Shown here: positions 16,894-24,793 of the stretch, piece by piece | Layout of the letters: each line of letters begins with the position of its first letter | Position numbering within the stretch: position 1 is the first letter of the stretch | Origin: Paenibacillus alginolyticus DSM 5050 = NBRC 15375 | Lineage (GTDB): Bacteria > Bacillota > Bacilli > Paenibacillales > NBRC-103111 | Reading direction: 5' to 3' | Length of the DNA stretch: 64,000 bases | Assembly: GCF_000422905.1 (NCBI RefSeq) | Contig: NZ_AUGY01000023.1 | Coordinates: forward strand, 1 to 64,000 | Notes under the pieces: model-generated | Told to the model about the DNA's origin: nothing | Seen by the model: only the letters and a program-made list of their open reading frames with translations | Databases searched by the model: none | Made by a program: the position numbers and the translations under genes

Positions 16894-17250
16894 TTATATC
16901 GTTTTGTTCGTTATATGTTCCAAAATACGTTCTTTGATTTCCAATGGGTTCTCAATCTGAAAAACAACTTTTCCAAACTGATGATTATTTAATTCAAGGA
17001 TGACGACATCCTCATGATTCTCGTAGGAAATGAAACACCATTTATCTCCGATCAGAAATCGTCCTTCTCTAATGTCAGCAATGGATGTACCTACTCTAAA
17101 TTGAAACATGGATAACTTAAAGTCATCTATGGACACATTCATGATATCCGAATACGGAATTTCAACACGTTGTTTCAATGCAGCCGCACTTGTCAATCCC
17201 GATAGATGAAGAATAAGAGCATCATTCGTAAATTCAATTGTTCTAGCCAT
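16894..17250 (-). CDS. Conserved-looking protein of unknown function (possible PH-like domain)
   Basis: 118 residues, no signal peptide or membrane segment. The alternating beta-strand pattern (RVEIPYSDIMNVSID, MFQFRVG, KWCFISYE, DVVILELN) ending in an amphipathic helix (PLEIKERILEHI) resembles small bacterial PH-like domains, but I do not recognise the family. The ATG is 8 bases after GGAGG. Confidence 0.7.
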   Translation of the reverse strand: MARTIEFTNDALILHLSGLTSAAALKQRVEIPYSDIMNVSIDDFKLSMFQFRVGTSIADIREGRFLIGDKWCFISYENHEDVVILELNNHQFGKVVFQIENPLEIKERILEHITNKTI

Positions 17251-17353
17251 TTTAACTACCTCCGCTTAATAAATTTGGTTTGTTCTAGTGGAAACACCTA
17301 TAGTACGACTGAGTATGAAAAAACGTTCAAATCATTTAAAATAATTAAAAAAA

Positions 17354-17392
17354 GAGCTGCTCCCTAAGGTCATTTGACCGTGAGAGACAGCC
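17354..17392 (-). terminator. Probable terminator after the 77-residue protein gene
   Basis: On the minus strand an imperfect stem runs from GCTGTCTCTCACGGTCA to TGACCTTAGGGAGCAGC and is followed by CTTTTTTTAATT. It lies 25 bases past the stop. Confidence 0.65.
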
Positions 17393-17415
17393 TTAAACTT
17401 AATCGTTTTGGCATT

Positions 17416-17649
17416 TTACTCCTTATTTTTTGAATCCTTGATAAGATCTTTCTTCCAAAATTCGATGACAACATGGTCCGCCAATTCCATGGAATTCCAT
17501 GAATTTTTATATTTAAAGTCGTATTCTTCCATTTTTTTCACTGTCATATCTACTTCGGATTTTTTTACTCTTAGTTCCATCGAAATACAATTAGTAAGAA
17601 TAGTTGTTAGTTCAATTAATTCTTTATTTGGATTTTCAATAGTCGTCAA
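17416..17649 (-). CDS. Small hydrophilic protein, unknown function
   Basis: 77 residues, no family recognised. Mostly helical, Lys/Glu-rich, with MELRVKKSEVDMTVKKMEEYDF. The start is TTG at 17649, nine bases after GAAGGGTG. A terminator follows. The opposite-strand ORF over the same bases has no ribosome-binding site and is rejected. Confidence 0.55.
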   Translation of the reverse strand: MTTIENPNKELIELTTILTNCISMELRVKKSEVDMTVKKMEEYDFKYKNSWNSMELADHVVIEFWKKDLIKDSKNKE

Positions 17650-18034
17650 TTTATTCGCACCCTTCTATTATTGTGGCTCATGTTTAGGTTAGTTAAGAAG
17701 AAAAAGAACTCCTTTCGGAGTTCTTCATGACGGTGAATTGATTGATGGTACTTATGCCTTGAACCTTACTTGGCTTGGTCAATACCTCATCCATTATTGC
17801 AGTACATGTACTACACTAAATGTTTGCGGCACATCTCCTCGCTTCTATACGGATTCAAAAACAACTTCCCTGGTATTTATCTCGTTGAATGTACAACGGA
17901 ACCACACCTCTCTTGTTTCACCGTCATAAGTAGTATGTCGGATCTGACTCTAATTATACACGCTCATTTTAATAAAAAGAGTCACGCCCATTGTTGATTC
18001 TTCCATACTGTATGTAATTCTCAAGGAACCCGTC
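17650..18034. other. Intergenic region with a hairpin and a short decayed reading frame
   Basis: AAGAACTCC-TTTC-GGAGTTCTT at 17704-17725 is a perfect 9-bp hairpin followed on the minus strand by a T-rich run, so it probably ends a minus-strand transcript. Between it and the acetyltransferase gene, the minus strand near 17840-17970 can be read as MSVYN-stop-SQIRHTTYDGETREV and on to a second stop. The composition is protein-like, but a TAG interrupts it and no start signal was found. It may be the remnant of a small gene. Confidence 0.35.
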
Positions 18035-18565
18035 CTATGATGAAGCAGTAAGATCCAATCTCCAGTCATTGCATCGCATAAAGCTCCCTGGCGGGTATTC
18101 GAAGCTGCACTCGGTGATGAACGTGAAGCCGAGTTTCCGGCAAATAGCATTCGATGCGGGGTTGTCAACAGACGGAAACGCATGAATGTGCCTGGCCTTC
18201 TGTTCCGCCCTGGCGCTTGCAACAGCCACCGCGGTTGCTTGGCTTGCGATACCTCTGCCTTGGAAAGTCGGCAAAACGCCCCAACCGATCTCATACACGG
18301 TCTCTTCCTGCCAGACACGTTCCCAATACCCAATGTTGCCGACAGCTACTAATTCTGGAAGCAAGACGATGCTGAACATCCGGCCATTTCCCTTGCCGCC
18401 AATCTCGACGTAACGTATGTGACGCGCTAGGATCTGTTCCTCCGTCTCCGGACCACCCAAGTGTTCCAGCATCTCTGGTGCATTCATTTGGTACAGTAGT
18501 GAAAGATCAGTCTCTGCCCATGGCTCGATCCGTACCTGCGAATCGTTCGTTCGATTAAGCATCAT
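18035..18565 (-). CDS. GNAT-family N-acetyltransferase
   Basis: About 176 residues of the RimJ/RimL-like acetyltransferase group. The acetyl-CoA pyrophosphate loop is LPTFQGRGIASQA, preceded by the strand YEIGWGV and followed by NPASNAICRKLGFTF, the usual third motif. The acceptor is unknown. The ATG at 18565 lies 5 bases after AGGAG; the next codon is also ATG. Confidence 0.88.
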   Translation of the reverse strand: MMLNRTNDSQVRIEPWAETDLSLLYQMNAPEMLEHLGGPETEEQILARHIRYVEIGGKGNGRMFSIVLLPELVAVGNIGYWERVWQEETVYEIGWGVLPTFQGRGIASQATAVAVASARAEQKARHIHAFPSVDNPASNAICRKLGFTFITECSFEYPPGSFMRCNDWRLDLTASS

Positions 18566-18692
18566 TCTCACTCCTAATGAGGAAATCATGTCATAATAAG
18601 TACTTTTTCATTGTACTTCTAAACCATGATCCTCCTCAAGTTTCAATCCTCCTTTTTACGATCATGGAAGGGTTGAGACTTAATACAACTAC

Positions 18693-18851
18693 TCAATCAC
18701 ACCTGATCGAACCATAGTTGCCTTTAACAAGTGTTTCTATGTAATAAATGACGGCCGTTTGCTGTCCAAGCGTGACATATTTAGCAATTAAATTAGGATT
18801 TTCATTTAGAGCCTCTTCGAGCAATTGTTCCAACTCGATATTAGCCGCTTT
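18693..18851 (-). pseudogene. Fragment resembling the N-terminal part of a GerA-type spore germination protein
   Basis: Between the acetyltransferase and VOC genes the minus strand is open for about 50 codons and reads LEEALNENPNLIAKYVTLG, then QQTAVIYYIETLVKGN. This resembles the start of the N-terminal domain of GerAA-type germinant receptor subunits (NPDF..R, then a Y-I-D-G-L-like strand). A stop precedes it, there is no ribosome-binding site, and it ends after about 50 residues of an expected 450 or more. The resemblance is by eye only. Confidence 0.4.
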
Positions 18852-18885
18852 TTAAGGTTGCATGGCCCATTTAAGTTAAAATGAC

Positions 18886-19734
18886 TTATAATTCTTGGTA
18901 TTTCAATAGAATATGATTTCCTGATGGGTCGACAACAGTATTTTCGTTAACAGAATAGCCTAACAATGCTAGATTCTTTATCGCACTATCTCTAGTCATT
19001 TCATCTGTAAAAACGATTGTGTAAAATTTTAGGCCTACGCTGTTTCGAGATGGCGCTTGCACACCTTTACCGTTCCAAATGTTTAACCCGATATGGTGAT
19101 GGTAACCTCCAGTCGAAATAAAAAGCGCTTGATTACTTATTTGATATACAACCTTAAACCCAAGTCCTTGGATATAAAACTCCGCAGCTTTCGCTAGGTC
19201 TGAGACATGTAAATGGATATGCCCCATAATGGTGTCAGACGACAATCCCGTGAACCTCTCTCCATTCGCTTCCGACAAAAGGCTGCGCAAATTAACCTGT
19301 TCGGTTGACATGGTGACTTGCTCCCCAATCCATTCCCAGTCTTCAGAAGGACGATCCACATAAATTTCTATCCCATTCCCGTCTGGGTCTGCCAAGTACA
19401 GCGCTTCACTCACTAGATGATCAGATATTCCTTGTAACGGGTATTTGATGTCAATGAAGTGCTGTATGACTTTTGCCAACTCTTTCCGGTCCGGTACTAG
19501 TATCGCGTAATGATATAGTCCTGAACGTCGTGGTTCTTTCGGCAAGACACCTGCTGGCTGCTCTAGGGTCACCAGTGCATCTTTTCCATTTAGCGTTAGT
19601 GAAGCTGTGGAATCTGTGCGATCCAAGATTTGAAAACCTAATATCCCTTGGTAAAATGATAGAGACCTTTCAAGCTGTTCCACGATTAATTGTACATGAC
19701 TTACAAATGTATTTGGCTGTTGATGAAACTTCAT
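18886..19734 (-). CDS. Two-domain VOC protein, CatE-like (catechol 2,3-dioxygenase family)
   Basis: 282 residues with two vicinal-oxygen-chelate modules (about 9-130 and 165-280), the arrangement of extradiol dioxygenases such as B. subtilis CatE. Candidate metal ligands are His in FVSHVQLIV or GHIHLHVSDL, His in GGYHHHIGLNIW, and a glutamate in GNGIEIYVDRP. The physiological substrate is uncertain. GGGAGGG precedes the ATG. Confidence 0.85.
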   Translation of the reverse strand: MKFHQQPNTFVSHVQLIVEQLERSLSFYQGILGFQILDRTDSTASLTLNGKDALVTLEQPAGVLPKEPRRSGLYHYAILVPDRKELAKVIQHFIDIKYPLQGISDHLVSEALYLADPDGNGIEIYVDRPSEDWEWIGEQVTMSTEQVNLRSLLSEANGERFTGLSSDTIMGHIHLHVSDLAKAAEFYIQGLGFKVVYQISNQALFISTGGYHHHIGLNIWNGKGVQAPSRNSVGLKFYTIVFTDEMTRDSAIKNLALLGYSVNENTVVDPSGNHILLKYQEL

Positions 19735-19850
19735 TTAAGTCCCTCCCGATAGGTTTGTATGTTAGTCATAACTTGGAGTTAACTACAAGTCAAGCTTTTA
19801 TTTTACGACTAAGCACAGGAAACTGCTCAGAATGTAAGCATTAAAGAAAA

Positions 19851-19873
19851 AACAGGTCGCCGCGGCGCCTGCT
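19851..19873 (-). terminator. Terminator after the DUF3189 gene
   Basis: On the minus strand AGCAGGCGCCGCGGCGACCTGTT folds on itself and runs into TTTTTC. It lies about 40 bases past the stop. It resembles the hairpin at 11696-11719. Confidence 0.8.
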
Positions 19874-19914
19874 CTGGCAAAACTTATGTGTATCCATGAA
19901 CAAACCTTGAATAT

Positions 19915-20421
19915 TTATTTGAAGTCTTTATTATCAAGCATAATTAACTGGGAGGTTGACGATTTCGCGGTTTGTTTCGTATGTTGAACAAGATTAAAAA
20001 TGTCTTTATACGCTTGTTTAGCCCCTATAACCAATAAGGGCACACCTATAAAATCAATTTTTAACCATCGTGAAAGCATACCGCCGCATGTCATCGCAAA
20101 AGGCACAGTCGGTGACGTATTGGATAAAATGATTTTTTCGTTAAGAACCTCTTCTTCCATTAGCATATCAATGAGATTAAATACACCCGGTACTAGGATT
20201 TTAGACCTTCCTCTGCCCATTGTGTATACTTTATTGCCATCCTCATCCTTGCCATGAAAGTAAAACTTCCCTCTGTCTTTGTAAACTAACTTATTAAAGT
20301 TGTGTGTATTCATTATTTCATTGGTTGTAGGCTCGTGAGTACCGTCCAACTTATTGAGATGATAAGCTGCAGCCAAAGCTGTTGTATGTGTTCCTCCGAA
20401 ATCATTATAAATATAGATCAT
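19915..20421 (-). CDS. DUF3189-family protein
   Basis: 168 residues. The N-terminal IYIYNDFGGTHTTALAAAYHLNKL and the later MGRGRSKILVPGVFNLID mark this family, found mainly in spore-forming Firmicutes and of unknown biochemistry; the family name is from memory. GGTHTT resembles a nucleotide-binding turn but is not a standard Walker A. The ATG is preceded by GGTGGGTATG. Monocistronic, closed by a terminator. Confidence 0.75.
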   Translation of the reverse strand: MIYIYNDFGGTHTTALAAAYHLNKLDGTHEPTTNEIMNTHNFNKLVYKDRGKFYFHGKDEDGNKVYTMGRGRSKILVPGVFNLIDMLMEEEVLNEKIILSNTSPTVPFAMTCGGMLSRWLKIDFIGVPLLVIGAKQAYKDIFNLVQHTKQTAKSSTSQLIMLDNKDFK

Positions 20422-20627
20422 AGATCATACCCACCACCCAGAGAACGATATTGTAGAAAACTTCTTTACTTATTATCTCCTAAAATGAATAAAACAACCT
20501 TTTTCTCTTAGAGATATAGTCCTCAAAATACCCAGGTAAGCGTTCATCCTGCATAAGTGCCCACTAATCCGAGCATATTACAGTTAGTTGAATCCTTATA
20601 ACTAACAGCAAGGGAGCATTCTTAACA

Positions 20628-20810
20628 ATGACAACAAACAGTGGACATCAAGGTGCGCATGGGATCGGCCAAGAGATAGAACAGTTAAACAATCAGGCCC
20701 AAGCGGCAGAGCTTATGCAAGGAAAAAATAAGGTAGATCAAGAAATCATTGCAGCGGCTAACGAGCACAGTTCAGAATTAGAAGAAATCATTGAACGGGA
20801 AACAACATAA
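20628..20810 (+). CDS. Small acidic hydrophilic protein, unknown function
   Basis: 60 residues, Gln/Glu/Asn/Ala-rich, no aromatic residues, no cysteine, no hydrophobic segment; sequence starts MTTNSGHQGAHGIGQEIEQ. The composition recalls small spore-associated proteins, but I recognise no SASP motif. AAGGGAG lies 11 bases upstream of the ATG and a perfect terminator follows at 20842, so it is very likely a real monocistronic gene. Confidence 0.65.
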   Translation: MTTNSGHQGAHGIGQEIEQLNNQAQAAELMQGKNKVDQEIIAAANEHSSELEEIIERETT

Positions 20811-20841
20811 TTTAGAACTAACTAAAGAAAAATACAACGAA

Positions 20842-20867
20842 ACCACGCACGGATGCGTGGTTTTTTT
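20842..20867 (+). terminator. Terminator after the 60-residue protein gene
   Basis: ACCACGCA-CGGA-TGCGTGGT is a perfect 8-bp stem followed by TTTTTT on the plus strand. On the minus strand it may also serve the permease gene that ends at 20891. Confidence 0.92.
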
Positions 20868-20890
20868 GTTGAATTCATCTAGCAATATCA

Positions 20891-22126
20891 TTAGCTAGGA
20901 TCAGCTGCATAATCGGGGTCCGTATTTTTTGTTTCTTTGCCAAAAAACAATAAAACCAGTGCTCCGATGACAATCGCAACGAAGAATACCATAAAAATGG
21001 AGGTGATTGCTTTATGATTCGCCACCAGTAAACCTACAAGGTACGGACCAATTATACCGCCTATACGTCCGAAAGATGCGGCAAGTCCTACACCCGTAGA
21101 TCGTACTTCAGTCGGGTACAATTCAGGTGTGTAGGCATACATGGCTCCCCATGCGCCAAGATTAAAAAAAGATAAGCAAACTCCGGCTGCTATCAACATC
21201 CCTACCGTATCCGCATTACTGAACCATAATGCGCTTGCTGCGGTCAGCAACAAATAGGTGACGAGCACAAACTTACGTCCAAATTTCTCAATCAAATAAG
21301 CAGCGGTAAAATAACCTGGAAGCTGCGCTAACGTCATAATCAATACATATTGAAAGCTTTTCACGAGGCCAAACCCTTTAATAACCATGACAGTTGGAAG
21401 CCATAGAAACATACCGTAATAGGAAAATACCACTGTGAACCATAAAATCCAAAGTGTTAAGGTGGATCTTCGATATTTAGACGACCACACAGAAGCTACA
21501 CGTTCGCGGAAAGACAATTTCCGGCTTCGAAGCCCCGTATATCGCGGTGAATCTTGAACCGATCGCCTGAGGTATAAAGCATAAAACCCCGGCAGTGCAC
21601 CGATAACAAAGGCCACACGCCACCCGTAAGTAGGAATGATGAAGTAGGCAATAAGCGCCGCTACGATCCAACCGCACGCCCAGAAGCTTTCTAGCAGCAC
21701 AACAGCTCGTCCCCTTTCACTCAGGGAAAACGACTCTGAAACAAGCGTTGACGCAACAGGGAGTTCCCCGCCAAGTCCTACTCCTGTAATGAAACGCAGG
21801 ACACATAAGATAACAAAGCTAGTGGCAAGAGCAGAGAGTCCGCTTGCTGCGGAGAAAATAATAATCGTACCAAGCAAGACCATCCGACGTCCGTATCGAT
21901 CAGCAAGGGAGCCTGCTAATAAAGCCCCTACGGCCATTCCTATCGAATTAATGGCTGCCAACAAACCAATCTGCTGTGCGCCTAATTTCCACTCGACTGC
22001 CAATGCAGCAACAATAAAAGAGATAATCCCTACATCCATAGCGTCGAACAACCAGCTAATGCCTGTGCTGAAAAGCAACTTTCGTTTCGCCGGTTCGCGC
22101 AACAAATTCGTTTTATTCACGTTCAA
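20891..22126 (-). CDS. MFS transporter, NaiP/aromatic-acid:H+ symporter-like
   Basis: A 411-residue, 12-segment major facilitator of the sugar/aromatic acid:H+ symporter group. Motif A is GSLADRYGRRMVLL after helix 2; TGVGLGGELPVA and LYPTEVRSTGVGLAASFGRIGGIIGP in helices 4 and 10-11 are typical of this group, which includes the B. subtilis niacin permease NaiP. The substrate is probably an organic or aromatic acid; niacin is possible but unproven. The start is TTG at 22126, eight bases after AGGAG. It diverges from the NlpC/P60 gene. Confidence 0.87.
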   Translation of the reverse strand: MNVNKTNLLREPAKRKLLFSTGISWLFDAMDVGIISFIVAALAVEWKLGAQQIGLLAAINSIGMAVGALLAGSLADRYGRRMVLLGTIIIFSAASGLSALATSFVILCVLRFITGVGLGGELPVASTLVSESFSLSERGRAVVLLESFWACGWIVAALIAYFIIPTYGWRVAFVIGALPGFYALYLRRSVQDSPRYTGLRSRKLSFRERVASVWSSKYRRSTLTLWILWFTVVFSYYGMFLWLPTVMVIKGFGLVKSFQYVLIMTLAQLPGYFTAAYLIEKFGRKFVLVTYLLLTAASALWFSNADTVGMLIAAGVCLSFFNLGAWGAMYAYTPELYPTEVRSTGVGLAASFGRIGGIIGPYLVGLLVANHKAITSIFMVFFVAIVIGALVLLFFGKETKNTDPDYAADPS

Positions 22127-22298
22127 AACGCATTCTCCTAATCATCGCAATAGCTTACCTTATCCCTATTTTGTGTTACATAACCGAAAAACACTCCTTC
22201 TGAAATCCAATTCTCAGACTTCAGGTTGAAGAATCCAATCATCGCATTAAATGTGATCAATCTAAACATAATATGGGTATTAACTACAGGAGGAAATC

Positions 22299-23063
22299 AT
22301 GAAACATTCAAAAAAATTACTTACAGTATTAAGCTGTATTCTTGTTTTAACTGGTTGTGGTAAAGGAAATGTCGCCCCTCAGAAAGTTGGAGTCTCCACG
22401 CAACAAGGCGGTATGGATAGCCGGCTATTGGATCCTACAATTACAAATCAAGACGTATTGCTTCAAAGAGGTGATGCTAACATTGAACTAGAAAAACGCG
22501 GCTATCGCGCACAAGATGTCGCTTCTTCCACGAATGGCTCAATCAAAATCCTCGGAGGATCACGTGAACTCGTTAAAGTTACACCTAATCCTTCCATCCA
22601 GCCAAAACAAGGTAACTATGCAGAGAATGTAATCTCACAAGCAGTTATGTACTATGGAACTCCATATGAATTCAGTTCGGATCGTTCGGACCCGTCTACT
22701 TTTGACTGCTCCGACTTCACACGCTGGGTTTATCTTTCTTCGCTTGGTATGGAAATCCCAAAAGATTCAAGAAGTCAAGCGACCTATGTTCAAACTTTCT
22801 CCAATCGGACGTACACATCTATCGATCAAGCCCAACGTGGAGATTTGCTCTTCTTCGTCAGTTATAAAGGGAATGATCCGAATAAATACGTCGGGGTGGA
22901 TAAATCAATCGGAAGTATTACACACGTGGGTTTATCATTGGGGAATGGTAAAATCATCCACACGGCTTCAGCGGCCACAGGCGGCGTACGCATAGATGAA
23001 GTTGCCAATAATCATCTAACCTATCGCTTTGTCTTAGGTGGTTCAGTACTAGACACCAAATAA
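22299..23063 (+). CDS. NlpC/P60-family lipoprotein, peptidoglycan endopeptidase
   Basis: 254 residues. The signal peptide ends in the lipobox LTGC (Cys20), so the protein is membrane-anchored outside the cell. The C-terminal NlpC/P60 domain (about 105-250) has the catalytic Cys137 in FDCSDFTRWVY, His209 in ITHVGLSLG and His221 in KIIHTASAATGGVR, the complete triad. It probably cleaves D-Glu-mesoDAP bonds in peptidoglycan stems. AGGAGG lies 5 bases before the ATG. Monocistronic. Confidence 0.92.
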   Translation: MKHSKKLLTVLSCILVLTGCGKGNVAPQKVGVSTQQGGMDSRLLDPTITNQDVLLQRGDANIELEKRGYRAQDVASSTNGSIKILGGSRELVKVTPNPSIQPKQGNYAENVISQAVMYYGTPYEFSSDRSDPSTFDCSDFTRWVYLSSLGMEIPKDSRSQATYVQTFSNRTYTSIDQAQRGDLLFFVSYKGNDPNKYVGVDKSIGSITHVGLSLGNGKIIHTASAATGGVRIDEVANNHLTYRFVLGGSVLDTK

Positions 23064-23088
23064 TCCTTGCTAATCTCGTAATCAATGA

Positions 23089-23114
23089 GGACTTCCGTCA
23101 ATAGGTGGAGGTCC
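23089..23114. terminator. Hairpin between convergent genes
   Basis: GGACTTCC-GTCAATAGGT-GGAGGTCC forms an 8-bp stem (one G-T pair). It lies between the convergent NlpC/P60 and GyrI-like genes. There is no clear T-run, so termination is inferred from its position and its similarity to the hairpin at 15324-15349. Confidence 0.5.
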
Positions 23115-23127
23115 GAACGAGAGGGCG

Positions 23128-23613
23128 TTATTCGATGAAATCCCTAATAGGTATTAATATTTCGACATTTTCTTCCTCTACATTTTCCTCAAAGTAATAG
23201 ATTTCGATCGGACAGGATTGATCCAAAAACTTCTGTTCATATCCCTTTTCTTTCATCCACTCAAATATTCTGGAGTACGCTTCACCTATTGTTTTGGTTG
23301 TACAATTTATTTTGGCGTAAGTGACGTTAGGCAGCTTAAATCCAATCATCCCATGAGGTATTAATATTAAATCATCCACTTCAAGGCAAGCAAAATAAGT
23401 AGCAAATATCCCATTGCACATGTAGGGCGAAAATAAGACTTCCTGGTCCTTCGCATTTGTAATCTCATGTCTTCTCTCAGCAAATTGACTTTGTATTTGC
23501 AGGGCAGCATCTGGGAAACCATTTGGAAAATTGGCTGTAAGACTCTGACCTACTAATTGATACTCTCTTCTAATTGTCTCACAGTGAAATTGAATCATCG
23601 TTTTGTTTTCCAA
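23128..23613 (-). CDS. GyrI-like/effector-binding domain protein
   Basis: 161 residues resembling stand-alone AraC-type effector-binding (GyrI-like) domains: repeated beta-alpha-beta-beta units with LVGQSLTANF, a central FATYFACLEVDD, and IGEAYSRIFEWMKEKGYEQ, ending in a strand with EILIPI. These proteins bind small molecules; no enzymatic role is implied. The start is TTG at 23613 after GGAGAGGG. It lies 23 bases downstream of a VOC gene and is probably co-transcribed. Confidence 0.75.
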   Translation of the reverse strand: MENKTMIQFHCETIRREYQLVGQSLTANFPNGFPDAALQIQSQFAERRHEITNAKDQEVLFSPYMCNGIFATYFACLEVDDLILIPHGMIGFKLPNVTYAKINCTTKTIGEAYSRIFEWMKEKGYEQKFLDQSCPIEIYYFEENVEEENVEILIPIRDFIE

Positions 23614-23636
23614 AGTAATCGTCCCTCTCCTATTGA

Positions 23637-23987
23637 TTATTTATTTTGAATTAAACCGATCCCATTCCCTACTGGATCCACTAAATAGGCCAGATAAAAA
23701 TCATCAAATTCCATTTTGCCTCTAACCACTTGTGCTCCCGATTCAACGGATTTAGTAAGTGCCTCATCTATGTTGTCAACTTCGATTTGAATTCTTATTC
23801 CATGCGGAAAATCACTGGGTCCCTTAGAAATACCGCCATTTATGCCGGATTCATCATCATTTCCCGTTGTTACTGGATGATATCCCCAGTTAGGCTCTGC
23901 AATCTTCCAGCCAAAAACAGACGAATAAAAACTTGCTGCACGTTCCGGATCTTGACTATTCATTTCAAATAATACAACACGACCCAA
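23637..23987 (-). CDS. VOC-family protein (glyoxalase-like)
   Basis: About 116 residues, a single-repeat VOC protein of the DPERAASFYSSVFGWKI type, with HGIRIQIEVDNIDEA in the middle and VDPVGNGIGLIQ at the end. It probably forms dimers; substrate unknown. The start is TTG at 23987, nine bases after GGAGG, giving the usual N terminus GRVVLFEM; the longer ORF from 24050 has no ribosome-binding site. Confidence 0.83.
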   Translation of the reverse strand: MGRVVLFEMNSQDPERAASFYSSVFGWKIAEPNWGYHPVTTGNDDESGINGGISKGPSDFPHGIRIQIEVDNIDEALTKSVESGAQVVRGKMEFDDFYLAYLVDPVGNGIGLIQNK

Positions 23988-24082
23988 ATGACTCAACCTC
24001 CATAATTGGTATTTATACCCAACTCCATAATACCGAATATTTGTTCCCATGTAAATGAAATTATTTCTAAAATAAACAAAAA

Positions 24083-24112
24083 AACCGATCCTTGTTGACT
24101 AAGGAACGGCTT
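24083..24112 (-). terminator. Terminator after the 86-residue protein gene
   Basis: On the minus strand AAGCCGTTCCTT-AGTCAAC-AAGGATCGGTT (10-bp stem, two non-pairs) runs into TTTTTTGTTT. It closes the mreB-paralogue/DUF1871/86-residue gene set. Confidence 0.85.
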
Positions 24113-24122
24113 CTTTGGGGTA

Positions 24123-24383
24123 TTAATTATAAGTAATCTTCAAACCTAACTCCAAGGCACGGGCAAGCGCCCCTTCCGAAAATTTAGGTTTCTTATATCT
24201 TTCTTCAAACTCTTCTTTCGATAGCGGAGTCCAGATGAAATCTTTATTCTGATAAATCCACGTTTTAGTTCCCCAATCAACGTGAACCGTCCGGCTCGCA
24301 ACCTTTTTAACGACGCCAATCTCGATAATAACACCGGTTTTACCGAATATTTTGGCACAGTATTTGTTAAGCATTTCGCTCAC
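24123..24383 (-). CDS. Small conserved-looking protein, unknown function
   Basis: 86 residues, soluble, rich in Lys and Glu; TGVIIEIGVVKKVASRTVHVDWG forms probable beta strands, and WTPLSKEEFEERYKK is helical. No family recognised. The start is GTG at 24383 with GGGGTG upstream. It is 15 bases downstream of the DUF1871 gene and shares its transcript. Confidence 0.6.
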   Translation of the reverse strand: MSEMLNKYCAKIFGKTGVIIEIGVVKKVASRTVHVDWGTKTWIYQNKDFIWTPLSKEEFEERYKKPKFSEGALARALELGLKITYN

Positions 24384-24398
24384 AACAACACCCCATTT

Positions 24399-24779
24399 CT
24401 ATACGCCTGATCTTAGTGAATGAATGATACTTGAAGCCATTTCAATAGACTGCTCGTCTGCTTGAAATTCATCACGAAAGGAATCACCCATTACCTTATT
24501 AATCGCCTTGCCCAATGATAGAACATCCAGATCATCTAGATGTTTAGTGATATAAATGGTTATCGTTCGCGTTTCACCATCATACTCATCATCCGGACTA
24601 CCCATCGCTAGAAGCTTTACGGGGTCCCATCTATCGATGTGGTATTTCACGACCTTCATAATTGGCGTAGGATCATAAGGCAGGGATTCTAAATACCTAT
24701 TCTCTTTCATGATTTCCTTTTTAATCCTCCAAAGCATTACATTCATTTTCGTCTGATCAGATACTGCTCTAAATTTCAA
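24399..24779 (-). CDS. DUF1871-family protein (YugE-like)
   Basis: 126 residues with the family core VVKYHIDRWDPVKLLAMGSPDDEYDGE, which matches B. subtilis YugE-type proteins of unknown function. About 25 residues precede the usual family start. The start is TTG at 24779, nine bases after AAAGGAGG, so that extension is probably translated. It follows the mreB-like gene by 14 bases. Confidence 0.75.
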   Translation of the reverse strand: MKFRAVSDQTKMNVMLWRIKKEIMKENRYLESLPYDPTPIMKVVKYHIDRWDPVKLLAMGSPDDEYDGETRTITIYITKHLDDLDVLSLGKAINKVMGDSFRDEFQADEQSIEMASSIIHSLRSGV

Positions 24780-24793
24780 TAGAAAAGCCTCCT

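Noticed and set aside
17408..17692. Plus-strand 94-codon ORF
   Set aside because: No ribosome-binding site; it is antisense to a minus-strand frame that has both a Shine-Dalgarno sequence and a terminator.
17950..18333. 127-codon minus-strand ORF overlapping the acetyltransferase gene
   Set aside because: It is an out-of-frame shadow of the GNAT gene with Arg/Pro-rich composition and no start signal.
20628..20810. Gamma-type small acid-soluble spore protein
   Set aside because: Size and composition are suggestive, but the characteristic repeats and Gln/Asn/Phe pattern are absent, so it is left as unknown.
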